Of a DNA stretch of 59,244 nucleotides, positions 44,210 through 51,784 are shown one piece after another (within the stretch, counting starts at the first letter, position 1; each line of letters begins with the position of its first letter). A program made the translations under genes and the position numbers. Source of the stretch: an uncultured Acinetobacter sp. (lineage in GTDB: Bacteria > Pseudomonadota > Gammaproteobacteria > Pseudomonadales > Moraxellaceae); assembly GCF_947626835.1 (NCBI RefSeq), contig NZ_CANQTS010000014.1, positions 1 to 59,244 of the forward strand, given 5' to 3'. The notes beneath the pieces are model-generated. The model searched no databases, was not told where the DNA came from, and was given only the letters and a program-made list of their open reading frames with translations.

Positions 44210-47119
44210 TTAAATCTCCTGACGTTGGTTGTTCGGATCATAAAATGGCGCTTTCACCACGGTGGCATGTACCACTTTGCCCCCCTCTACACGAATCGGA
44301 AAGGTCTGTCCTTCATGGCTCTGTTCAATGCCAACGTAAGCCATCCCAATAGTTTGATCTAGGGTGGGTGAATATTCACAAGAGGTGATATTGCCCGAGA
44401 TGTCGTCGCCTTCAAGCACAATATGTCCTTCTAAAGGCTGAGGTTGATTTTTATCTAACACAAAAGTCACCAATTTACGTTTTAGCGGTTGCGAAGCCAA
44501 AATTTCAATGGAGCGCTTACCCACAAACCAAGGCTTAGATTTCGCTACAGCCCAACTTAAATCACATTCTTCGGGGTGCGTCATGCCATCGGTATCTTGG
44601 CTGATGATAATATGGCCCTTTTCCAAACGTAATAAACGCTGCGTTTCTACACCAAACGGTTGCATGTTAAACGCTTGACCAGCTTGCATGAGCAGATCCC
44701 AAAGATACTCCCCATAACGTGCGGGATAATGAATTTCGTAGCCTAGCTCACCGACAAAGCCGACACGCATCAAACGCACTGGAATATTGGCAATGGTCGC
44801 AAGTCGTACCCCTAAATAAGGAAAAGCCGCATTGCTCAAATCCACATCATGACATACCGCCTGCATGACTTGTCTTGCTTGCGGGCCTGCAATATTGACG
44901 GCAGCAAATGCGGTAGTGACATTGGTGATGTCCACATTTAAACGCCACTGTGCATTCCACTTCAGCATTTGTTGATAAATACGATCAACACCACTCGTTG
45001 TCGCCGTGACATAAAAATGCTGTTCACTTAAGCGTGCCGCTACACCATCATCAATCACCACACCATCTTCTGCAGCCATGACTGCATAACGGGTTTTACC
45101 TACAGGTAATTTTGCAAAAGCAAAGGTATATAATCGATTTAAAAACTCGGCACTGTCTGCACCACGAATATCTAAACCGCCTAAGGTAGATACATCAATG
45201 ATGCCCACATTTTGGCGAACGTTTTTTGCTTCTGCTTGAATATGCGCTAAACGCTGAGCAGAATCACCATAATAAGCAGGACGTTGCCAATTCCCCGCAG
45301 GAATCATATGTGCACCTAAAGCCACATGACGTTGGTGCATCGGTGTCTGACGATAAGGGTCAAAGCCACGCCCGGCAATATGGGCAAGTTTCTCGGCAGT
45401 AAATGGCGGACGAGCAGTAGTTACGCCGGTTTCACTAACACTACGCTCAGTATATTTAGCCACCAGACGTGCTGTAGGCAATGCTGAATGACGCCCTTGC
45501 GATGGTCCCATTCCTACGGTGGAAAAGCGTTTCACCAATTGCACATCACGATAACCAGATTTGGTGGCATTAATAATGTCACGAATCTGTAGATCCTCAT
45601 CATAATCCACAAATTCTTTGCCTTTAGGGTGCTCGAATATCGGCCATGGAAAATTCAAGCTGGCTTCATTAAAGTCTAAAGTTACCTTTGAATTGGGCTG
45701 GCCTAAGATTTCAGCATTGACCATGTGAGCAATATGCGTTGCATGTTCTAAGACCTGGTCGATGTGATGAATCCCAGCCACAGAGCCTGTAACATGTAAG
45801 CCTTGAGGCAAACCACTAATCTGAAACTGTGCCGTTGTATCGTTATAGCTGAGTTTCGCACCCGCTTGACAGAGTAATTGGTAAACTGGCATATAGCCTG
45901 ATGACATAGCCACGACATCACAGGTAATTTTTGTGCTGTGTGCAGAGACTTGTCCCTGTGCAATAATCGGACGAATATCAACCCCTGTAACGTGTTGCAT
46001 GCCTTTATCATGCAGTGCTTCAAACACGGTGCTTTCTAGATAAAGTGCTACTCCGCGTTTTTGTAGGGTCTGTTGTAAGGTTTGATCAATAGCCTTTGGA
46101 CGCAAATCAACCAAAGCTGTAATCTCAAGGCCAGCATCCAGGAGTTCTAATGCGGCTCGATACCCGTCATCATGTCCGGTTAAAATCACGGTTTTTTTAC
46201 CCGGCTGTACCCCGTAGAGTTTAATTAAGCGCTGTACGGCACTGGTCAGCATCACGCCAGGTAAATCATTATTTCTAAAAATCACCGGCTGATCAAAACT
46301 ACCACTGGCCACAATACATTGCTGCGCACGCACTTTATACATGCGTTTGCCTTGAATCACTGGTAAATAATGATCAGTGAACCAAGCATTACATACAGAC
46401 TGGGTTAAAACGGTAATATTGGGATGTTGTTCTACTTGGGCAATCAATGATTGGGCTATTGCTTGTGCTTTTTGACCGCTAAGATCAAAACGTGCATACA
46501 ATAAACTCCCACCCAACATAGGATCTTGCTCAATGAGCAAAACTTTAAGTCCTGCTTCAGCTGCTGTAAGGGCAGCTTGTAGACCAGCAGGACCTGCGCC
46601 AATAATAGCAACATCGGTAAATAAGTAGGCCTTATCGTAATATTCAGGCTCAAAGTTTAAATCAACCACCCCAAGTCCAGCTTTTTTGCGAATGACGGCT
46701 TCCCACAGTTTCCATGCTCCTTTCGGTTTATAAAAGGAACGATAGTAAAATCCAACCGGCATAAATTTGGAAAATTTACCCAAAAACGCATCAGAATCTT
46801 TGGTTAATGATCCGCTGTAATTTTGTCCTGTTGCCGACATACCAGGCACTAAAGCAAGTTGATCGGCTAAAACATTGGGTTCTTGTGGCAGTTGTATCAA
46901 GGTGTTGGCATCTTGACCGGCCATGGTTAAAGGTCCACGTGGACGATGATACTTAAATGAGCGCGACATGATCCAACGTTGGTTGGCAATTAAAGCACTC
47001 GCTAAAGTGTCTCCGGCATAGCCCTCAAATTGTTGCCCATCAAAAGAAAATTGAATCGGTTGACTGCGGTCAATTTGACTACCATAAGGCAACGGTAGCC
47101 GTGTTGTGTAAGATGTCAT
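44210..47119 (-). CDS. mgdC: N-methylglutamate dehydrogenase alpha subunit (SoxA-like)
   Basis: The large subunit (969 aa). An N-terminal ferredoxin-like region without Fe-S cysteines (IQFSFDGQQFEGYAGDTLAS; YHRPRGPLTMAGQD) is followed by a dinucleotide-binding domain (VAIIGAGPAGLQAALTAAEAG; GHDDGYRAALELLDAG) and a C-terminal T-protein-like folate domain (residues about 590-960; ending FGVETQRLLRLEKGHI and HPEECDLSWAV). This layout matches SoxA of heterotetrameric sarcosine oxidase. It binds NAD and tetrahydrofolate in that enzyme. Its start overlaps the stop of the delta subunit (ATGA). Substrate assignment to N-methylglutamate rests on the mgs genes nearby; sarcosine is the alternative. Confidence 0.85.
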   Translation of the reverse strand: MTSYTTRLPLPYGSQIDRSQPIQFSFDGQQFEGYAGDTLASALIANQRWIMSRSFKYHRPRGPLTMAGQDANTLIQLPQEPNVLADQLALVPGMSATGQNYSGSLTKDSDAFLGKFSKFMPVGFYYRSFYKPKGAWKLWEAVIRKKAGLGVVDLNFEPEYYDKAYLFTDVAIIGAGPAGLQAALTAAEAGLKVLLIEQDPMLGGSLLYARFDLSGQKAQAIAQSLIAQVEQHPNITVLTQSVCNAWFTDHYLPVIQGKRMYKVRAQQCIVASGSFDQPVIFRNNDLPGVMLTSAVQRLIKLYGVQPGKKTVILTGHDDGYRAALELLDAGLEITALVDLRPKAIDQTLQQTLQKRGVALYLESTVFEALHDKGMQHVTGVDIRPIIAQGQVSAHSTKITCDVVAMSSGYMPVYQLLCQAGAKLSYNDTTAQFQISGLPQGLHVTGSVAGIHHIDQVLEHATHIAHMVNAEILGQPNSKVTLDFNEASLNFPWPIFEHPKGKEFVDYDEDLQIRDIINATKSGYRDVQLVKRFSTVGMGPSQGRHSALPTARLVAKYTERSVSETGVTTARPPFTAEKLAHIAGRGFDPYRQTPMHQRHVALGAHMIPAGNWQRPAYYGDSAQRLAHIQAEAKNVRQNVGIIDVSTLGGLDIRGADSAEFLNRLYTFAFAKLPVGKTRYAVMAAEDGVVIDDGVAARLSEQHFYVTATTSGVDRIYQQMLKWNAQWRLNVDITNVTTAFAAVNIAGPQARQVMQAVCHDVDLSNAAFPYLGVRLATIANIPVRLMRVGFVGELGYEIHYPARYGEYLWDLLMQAGQAFNMQPFGVETQRLLRLEKGHIIISQDTDGMTHPEECDLSWAVAKSKPWFVGKRSIEILASQPLKRKLVTFVLDKNQPQPLEGHIVLEGDDISGNITSCEYSPTLDQTIGMAYVGIEQSHEGQTFPIRVEGGKVVHATVVKAPFYDPNNQRQEI

Positions 47120-47448
47120 GCCAACGCTCCTTGTTTTTCTGATACAGGTGTTTTTTCAGCAACTGTGGCTTGTGTAAATTCCACACGTTGATTAAAAATT
47201 TCTTGAGGATCAAAGGTACGGATCATTTCATCCGTTACGGTATGACGCTCAGCAATAAACCAATAACTGCTTGGGGTATGCATCCACCACTCTAAAACAA
47301 TGCCTGCCGTATTATTTTTATTGAATACATAATCTGCCCAAGCTTCATCTGTGCAGGTATTTTGATCTGGCATGTGTTTGAGTTCACCCCCATAACTAAA
47401 TTCACTGATATTTCTTAAGCCATTTAAAGGGCAACGCATCATCTTCAT
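47116..47448 (-). CDS. mgdB: N-methylglutamate dehydrogenase delta subunit (SoxD-like)
   Basis: A small subunit of 110 aa with the SoxD pattern: RCPLNGLRNISEFSYGGE, then DEAWADYVFNKNN, WWMHTPSSYWF and RHTVTDEMI. In SoxD of sarcosine oxidase, zinc is held by three cysteines and a histidine. Here Cys6 and His57 remain, but the second N-terminal cysteine is Asn9 and the cysteine following the histidine is absent. So the zinc site is probably lost or altered; this may be a trait of N-methylglutamate dehydrogenase delta subunits. AAGGAG precedes the ATG. It overlaps the alpha subunit by four bases. Confidence 0.8.
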   Translation of the reverse strand: MKMMRCPLNGLRNISEFSYGGELKHMPDQNTCTDEAWADYVFNKNNTAGIVLEWWMHTPSSYWFIAERHTVTDEMIRTFDPQEIFNQRVEFTQATVAEKTPVSEKQGALA

Positions 47449-47460
47449 GTTCTTGACTCC

Positions 47461-48699
47461 TTAGTGGCTGGCCGCTGTAGCGCCCATTTCATTGACTTGT
47501 TGAAAACGACTAAAACGTGACAGTTCAAAGGGCTTAATTAAATCTGGGGTACGACCTGTGGCTACAAGTTCTGCCATGGTCTTGCCGCAAATTGGCGTGG
47601 CTTTAAAGCCCCATGTGCCCCAACCTGCATCCAAGTAATAATTGTCATAGGGCGACTGCCCCATAATTGGACTGTAATCTGGGGTCATATCGGTCATGCC
47701 TGCCCATTGACGCATGAGTTTCACATTGGCCATAAACGGAAACATCTCAATGGCATGTGCCAACAAACTTTCTTTTAAATCTAAAGTCGAGCGTGTGTTG
47801 TACAAAGGATACGGATCTGAACCACCTCCAAACACAATTTCCCCTCGACTGGTTTGTTGAACATAGCAATGCAGGGCTGATGAACTCACCAAAGGGTTAA
47901 GAAAGGGTTTAAAGGGCTGTGAAACCATGGCTTGTAATGGAAAGGTCTGAATGGGTGAGCGAATCTTGAGTTTATTCATTAATAAACTTGAAGTACCTGC
48001 CACCGCTTGCACCACACAACCGCATTCAATGCTGCCGCGATTGGTCTTCACCGCTGTCACTTGATTGCGGTTGACCACAAAATCTTGGACTTCGGTCAAT
48101 TGATGAATTTCGACGCCACGCTTGGCTGCCTCTTTGGCATAGCCCCATGCCACAGCATCATGGCGTGCTGTTGCGCCGTCCATATGCCATAGGCCTGCTA
48201 AGACGGGTAAATGTGCAGGATCTAAATTTAAACACGGCACTAATTCCTTAATTTGCTTGCGATCAATCATTTCAGTACGACCACCGAAATGTTTATTCAC
48301 TTCAGCACGTTGTCGAAATGCCCGCACGGTTGCATCGGTATGAGCAAGGGTTAACTGACCACGCTCTGAATACATGATGTTAAAGTCAAATTCATTAGAT
48401 AGATTTTTAAATAAATCCACCGATTCAGAATAAAACTTTACCCCCTCAGAGGTTAAATAATTGGAACGAATCACCGCAGTATTACGTGCCGTATTGCCGC
48501 CACCTAAATAGGATTTTTCCAGTACAGCAACATTGGTAATGCCTTGATATTTTGCAAGGTAATAGGCAATTGCGAGGCCATGCCCACCGCCACCAATAAT
48601 CACCACGTCATAGCGTTTTTTCAGCGCTTTCGGTGCAGGTAAATCAACTTCAATCGGATAGTCATTACTAAATCCATATTTGAGCAAACCAAGTGGCAT
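47461..48699 (-). CDS. mgdA: N-methylglutamate dehydrogenase beta subunit (SoxB-like)
   Basis: The catalytic flavin subunit (412 aa) of the sarcosine-oxidase family (DAO fold). The FAD-binding start YDVVIIGGGGHGLAIAYYLAKYQG is followed by EKSYLGGGNTARNTAVIRSNY, RGQLTLAHTDATV and, near the end, WAGMTDMTPDYSPIMG and DAGWGTWGFKATPICGK. It oxidises the N-methyl amine, here presumably N-methylglutamate. The start at 48699 has GGAGG six bases upstream; the longer frame to 48726 has none. It leads the four mgd genes and follows folD by about 50 bases. Confidence 0.85.
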   Translation of the reverse strand: MPLGLLKYGFSNDYPIEVDLPAPKALKKRYDVVIIGGGGHGLAIAYYLAKYQGITNVAVLEKSYLGGGNTARNTAVIRSNYLTSEGVKFYSESVDLFKNLSNEFDFNIMYSERGQLTLAHTDATVRAFRQRAEVNKHFGGRTEMIDRKQIKELVPCLNLDPAHLPVLAGLWHMDGATARHDAVAWGYAKEAAKRGVEIHQLTEVQDFVVNRNQVTAVKTNRGSIECGCVVQAVAGTSSLLMNKLKIRSPIQTFPLQAMVSQPFKPFLNPLVSSSALHCYVQQTSRGEIVFGGGSDPYPLYNTRSTLDLKESLLAHAIEMFPFMANVKLMRQWAGMTDMTPDYSPIMGQSPYDNYYLDAGWGTWGFKATPICGKTMAELVATGRTPDLIKPFELSRFSRFQQVNEMGATAASH

Positions 48700-48750
48700 G
48701 ATTGTCCTCCACGGCATTATTATCATGTGCCATTATTTTATTTTTTAAAG

Positions 48751-49635
48751 TCATAGCGACTGCATACGTGCAGCAGCGAGTGTATTTTTCATTAGATAAG
48801 CAATTGTCATAGGTCCAACACCGCCGGGTACTGGGGTGATCGCTTGCGCGATCGGCAACACATCCTCAAAATCAACATCTCCCACTAGACGGCTTTGGTT
48901 GTCTACTGTCATGCGATTAATGCCTACATCAATCACCACTGCATTCGGTTTGATCCAATCAGCCTTGACCAATTTGGGCTGTCCGACAGTGGCCACCAAA
49001 ATGTCTGCCATTTGGCAAGTTTCGGCTAAGTGCTTAGAGCGTGAATGTACGACTGTGACGCTACAATGTTGTTGAAGCAACAAAGCCGCCATCGGTTTAC
49101 CTACAATATTTGAGCGTCCAATAATCACTGCATGTAAACCGGATAAATCAGAACCTAGTGTCTCGTGTAGCAAACGCAAACACCCCATTGGTGTACACGG
49201 CGCTAAGACACACTGACCTTGACTTAAGCCACCTACATTCTCACGATGAAAACCGTCTACATCTTTTAAAGGATCGATCTTGTGCAGGATTTGGGTGTCA
49301 TCAATCTGTGGGGGTAACGGCAGCTGCACTAAAATGCCATGTACCGATGGATCTTGATTTAACTGATCAATCTTGCTGAGCAGCTCGGTGGTGGTGCTAT
49401 CTTGATTAAAGCGAAATTCTAAAGAGCGGATTCCAACCTGTTTAGCCTTAGCGACTTTATGCTGCACATAGACCTGACTGGCGGCATCTTCACCCACTAA
49501 AATCACCGCAAGACACGGTTCAATCCCTTGAGTCTTCATATCATCAACGTCAGCTTTGACTTCTTTCAGTACGGATTCAGCAATCGCTTTACCATCGATA
49601 TATTTGTTTTGCATAGTGTTCAGCATTTGATTCAT
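48751..49635 (-). CDS. folD: Methylene-THF dehydrogenase/methenyl-THF cyclohydrolase
   Basis: Converts 5,10-methylene-THF to 10-formyl-THF through methenyl-THF using NADP. Hallmarks: YVQHKVAKAKQVGI with the active-site lysine, VHGILVQLPLPP, KDVDGFH, APCTPMGCLRLL, VIGRSNIVGKPMAALLL and DVGINRM, with PGGVGPMTIAYLM at the end. 294 aa. It overlaps purU by four bases (ATGA) and precedes the mgd genes, so here it serves disposal of the methyl group from N-methylglutamate. A second, housekeeping folD elsewhere is likely but unseen. An alternative ATG lies at 49614. Confidence 0.92.
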   Translation of the reverse strand: MNQMLNTMQNKYIDGKAIAESVLKEVKADVDDMKTQGIEPCLAVILVGEDAASQVYVQHKVAKAKQVGIRSLEFRFNQDSTTTELLSKIDQLNQDPSVHGILVQLPLPPQIDDTQILHKIDPLKDVDGFHRENVGGLSQGQCVLAPCTPMGCLRLLHETLGSDLSGLHAVIIGRSNIVGKPMAALLLQQHCSVTVVHSRSKHLAETCQMADILVATVGQPKLVKADWIKPNAVVIDVGINRMTVDNQSRLVGDVDFEDVLPIAQAITPVPGGVGPMTIAYLMKNTLAAARMQSL

Positions 49636-50498
49636 TTGAACACCACCGTACGTTGATCATTTAAAAACACACGATGCTCGACAAAATATTTGACCGCTTT
49701 AGATAAAGCCACTGTTTCGGTGTCACGACCAACCGAAACGAGATCATCCGCTAAATAAGCATGATCGACTCGTTGTACCTCTTGTTCAATAATTGGACCC
49801 TCGTCTAAATCTGCGGTAACAAAATGCGCGGTTGCACCAATGAGTTTAACGCCACGCTCAAAGGCTTGATGATACGGTTTGGCACCTTTAAATCCGGGTA
49901 AGAAAGAATGATGAATATTGATGGCACGACCTGCTAACTGTTGACATAGATCATTGGACAAAATTTGCATATAACGTGCCAAAATGACCAATTCAGTTTG
50001 GGTTTCATCAATAATTTTTAACAATTCAGCCTCTTGTTGAGCTTTCGTGTCTTTATTAACGGGCAAATAAATGAAACGTAAACCCTCACGTTCAGCAATT
50101 GGACGCAAGTCGAGATGATTCGACACCACTGCGGTAATGTGAAAATCAAGTTCACCCTTATGATGGCGATACAACAAATTTAAAAAACAATGATCAAACT
50201 TACTGACCATAATCATTAATTTCATCGGTGAAGCACAGTCATAAAAATCGGCTTGCATTTTAAATTGCTGTTTAATGAGGTCAAAATTTTGTTTGAGTTG
50301 TTCAATTTCCCCACTGCCATCATTAAAACGAAAAACAATTCGGGTGAAAAAATAGCCTGTCACTTCATCATCGTATTGTGCCATTTCACTGATATAGCAA
50401 TTGTTCTGTGCAAGACAGCCACTAATTGCAGCCACAATTCCCGATGCAGCAGGACAACGAATTTTCAGTACATATTGGGCAAGAGCATGGTGTGGCAT
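49632..50498 (-). CDS. purU: Formyltetrahydrofolate deformylase
   Basis: Hydrolyses 10-formyl-THF to formate and THF. An N-terminal ACT domain (KIRCPAASGIVAAISGCLAQNNCYISE, residues about 12-90) precedes a formyltransferase-like hydrolase domain: LMIMVSKFDHCFLNLLYR, the catalytic INIHHSFLPGFKGAKPYHQAF, and GATAHFVTADLDEGPIIEQ. 288 aa. As first gene of the operon it completes one-carbon removal after FolD and frees THF for MgdABCD. No formate dehydrogenase lies in the window. Paired palindromes lie upstream (50552-50586). Confidence 0.92.
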   Translation of the reverse strand: MPHHALAQYVLKIRCPAASGIVAAISGCLAQNNCYISEMAQYDDEVTGYFFTRIVFRFNDGSGEIEQLKQNFDLIKQQFKMQADFYDCASPMKLMIMVSKFDHCFLNLLYRHHKGELDFHITAVVSNHLDLRPIAEREGLRFIYLPVNKDTKAQQEAELLKIIDETQTELVILARYMQILSNDLCQQLAGRAINIHHSFLPGFKGAKPYHQAFERGVKLIGATAHFVTADLDEGPIIEQEVQRVDHAYLADDLVSVGRDTETVALSKAVKYFVEHRVFLNDQRTVVFK

Positions 50499-50551
50499 CC
50501 GACAGCTTCCTATAAATTTTTATCATTGATCATCTATTTAATTAGAAATTA

Positions 50552-50586
50552 TTTCTTTTTAGGAAAATTTATTTCTCTACAGGAAT
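50552..50586. promoter_or_regulatory. Paired palindromes upstream of purU
   Basis: TTTCTTTTTAGGAAA (50552-50566) and TTTCTCTACAGGAAT (50572-50586) begin 20 bases apart, as in front of amt. No sigma-54 match was found here, so the purU operon may use another promoter with the same regulator. Confidence 0.5.
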
Positions 50587-50687
50587 TTATATCGGACTTT
50601 TAGGCTGTCGTCTATAGTTTTAAGAAATTTTTTTTACTTTTAAGAATAATTATTAAATTGTTGATTTTTATATAGATATGCCAAAGC

Positions 50688-50715
50688 ACCAGCAGGACAT
50701 CATGTGCCTGCTGGT
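50688..50715 (-). terminator. Hairpin after the 77-residue gene
   Basis: ACCAGCAGG and CCTGCTGGT form a 9-bp stem downstream of the small gene; no clear U-tract follows. Confidence 0.45.
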
Positions 50716-50725
50716 AAGAAAGTTG

Positions 50726-50959
50726 TTAGCGAATGACCTCAATTTTATGTAAAGTTTTCAGCTGCATGAGGGCTTGAAAAGGCTGCTCAGATTGCAGCAG
50801 TTGGTTCATCTGTTCATAAAATTTATGTGACAGATGTGCACTACATTGAATTAACCAACCTTTCATAGATTTTTTATTGGTGTTGAGCATATACACTTCA
50901 CACATCGTTGAATTAATTAATTGCATTTTTTTAATGACAAAATGTTCTGGATAGCTCAT
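50726..50959 (-). CDS. Small protein of unknown function with a sigma-54 promoter
   Basis: I do not recognise this 77-residue protein. It begins MSYPEHFVIKKMQLINSTMCE and has no signal peptide or membrane segment; its C-terminal half looks helical (HLSHKFYEQMNQLLQSEQPF). AAGGAG lies before the ATG, a near-perfect sigma-54 promoter starts transcription about 24 bases upstream, and a palindrome overlaps the start point as for gmaS and amt. This shared control makes it a likely part of the methylamine or nitrogen response, perhaps an accessory or regulatory peptide. It is on the same strand as purU but upstream and separately controlled. Confidence 0.6.
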   Translation of the reverse strand: MSYPEHFVIKKMQLINSTMCEVYMLNTNKKSMKGWLIQCSAHLSHKFYEQMNQLLQSEQPFQALMQLKTLHKIEVIR

Positions 50960-50979
50960 TGCATTCTCCTTAAACCATG

Positions 50980-50994
50980 TTCATTAGAATGAAA
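50980..50994. promoter_or_regulatory. Palindrome over the start point of the 77-residue gene
   Basis: On the minus strand TTTCATTCTAATGAA directly follows the sigma-54 -12 box; its core TTCATT/AATGAA is a perfect palindrome. It diverges from the other sites in the third and fourth paired bases. Confidence 0.45.
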
Positions 50995-51009
50995 GCAATT
51001 CACATGCCA
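50994..51009 (-). promoter_or_regulatory. Sigma-54 promoter of the 77-residue gene
   Basis: TGGCATGTGAATTGCT matches the consensus at all but one defined position. The start point would be near 50983. Confidence 0.72.
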
Positions 51010-51051
51010 ATCTTGTAAATACAACTGTTATAGAGAATAAATTTATTGCAT

Positions 51052-51066
51052 ATTCCTAATATGAAT
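51052..51066. promoter_or_regulatory. Further palindrome upstream of the small gene
   Basis: ATTCCTAATATGAAT lies 43 bases upstream of the sigma-54 promoter and resembles the amt site TTTCCTTTTATGAAA. It is also between the divergent small gene and the HD hydrolase gene. Confidence 0.35.
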
Positions 51067-51167
51067 ATTTCTTGCATTTTAATTGTGCAAGTTTCAATCT
51101 ATCTGCACTAAAATTTGCTGATTTTGAGCAATGCCATGTATTTGCATACAAGCTATAAATTGTGAAG

Positions 51168-51740
51168 ATGAGTCAATTAAAATTAACTATTGAGTATGCT
51201 GTAATGTTACCAAATGATCTATTGATTCAAGCGATCCAGTTAGCACAACAAGCTCACGATGGCCAAGTCGATAAAGCAGGCCTTGCTTATATCCAGCATC
51301 CCTTACGTGTCATGCATCAGATGAAAACTATAGAAGCCAAAATCATAGCCATTTTGCACGATACCCTAGAAGATACGTGGGTGACGCACCAACATTTAAA
51401 AGCTCTCGGACTGGGTATAAAGCACATAGATGCCTTAAATGCCCTCACCAAACTCGCGCATGAAAATCGTTTTGATGTCTTAAAACGTACTTTAGTCAAT
51501 CCTTTAGCTTGTGAAGTCAAACGTACAGATATATATGACAATATGAATCTTACCCGCTTAAAATCTATCACAAAAAAAGACCTACAGCGTTATCAGCAGT
51601 ACTGTCAAATTTATGCAGTATTACAACAGGCGTGTGAGTTTTATCAACGCATCAATGCACAACATATCAACACAACAATTGGGCGGAATCGACAGCGTTT
51701 AACAGCGCTGGCTGTACAGCTTTATACAAAACTGATGTAG
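51168..51740 (+). CDS. Small SpoT-like HD hydrolase
   Basis: A stand-alone HD-domain hydrolase (about 190 aa) like the (p)ppGpp hydrolase half of SpoT and the MESH1 proteins. Motifs in order: AIQLAQQAHDGQVDKAGLAYIQHPLRVM, AILHDTLEDT (the HDxxED pair) and VKRTDIYDNMNLTRL. The synthetase domain is absent. It could hydrolyse ppGpp or a related nucleotide such as NADPH, as reported for MESH1. The start is uncertain: ATG at 51168, a GTG at 51162, or ATG at 51201; none has a strong ribosome site. It is divergent from the 77-residue gene and 44 bases before the oxidoreductase frame. Confidence 0.72.
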   Translation: MSQLKLTIEYAVMLPNDLLIQAIQLAQQAHDGQVDKAGLAYIQHPLRVMHQMKTIEAKIIAILHDTLEDTWVTHQHLKALGLGIKHIDALNALTKLAHENRFDVLKRTLVNPLACEVKRTDIYDNMNLTRLKSITKKDLQRYQQYCQIYAVLQQACEFYQRINAQHINTTIGRNRQRLTALAVQLYTKLM

Positions 51741-51784
51741 GTTCATTCTCTTCTCCATCTCCTCAACAAAATTGCGTATGATGG

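Noticed and set aside
50499..50725. Sigma-54 promoter before purU
   Set aside because: No TGG with a TTGC at the right distance exists on the minus strand in this gap.
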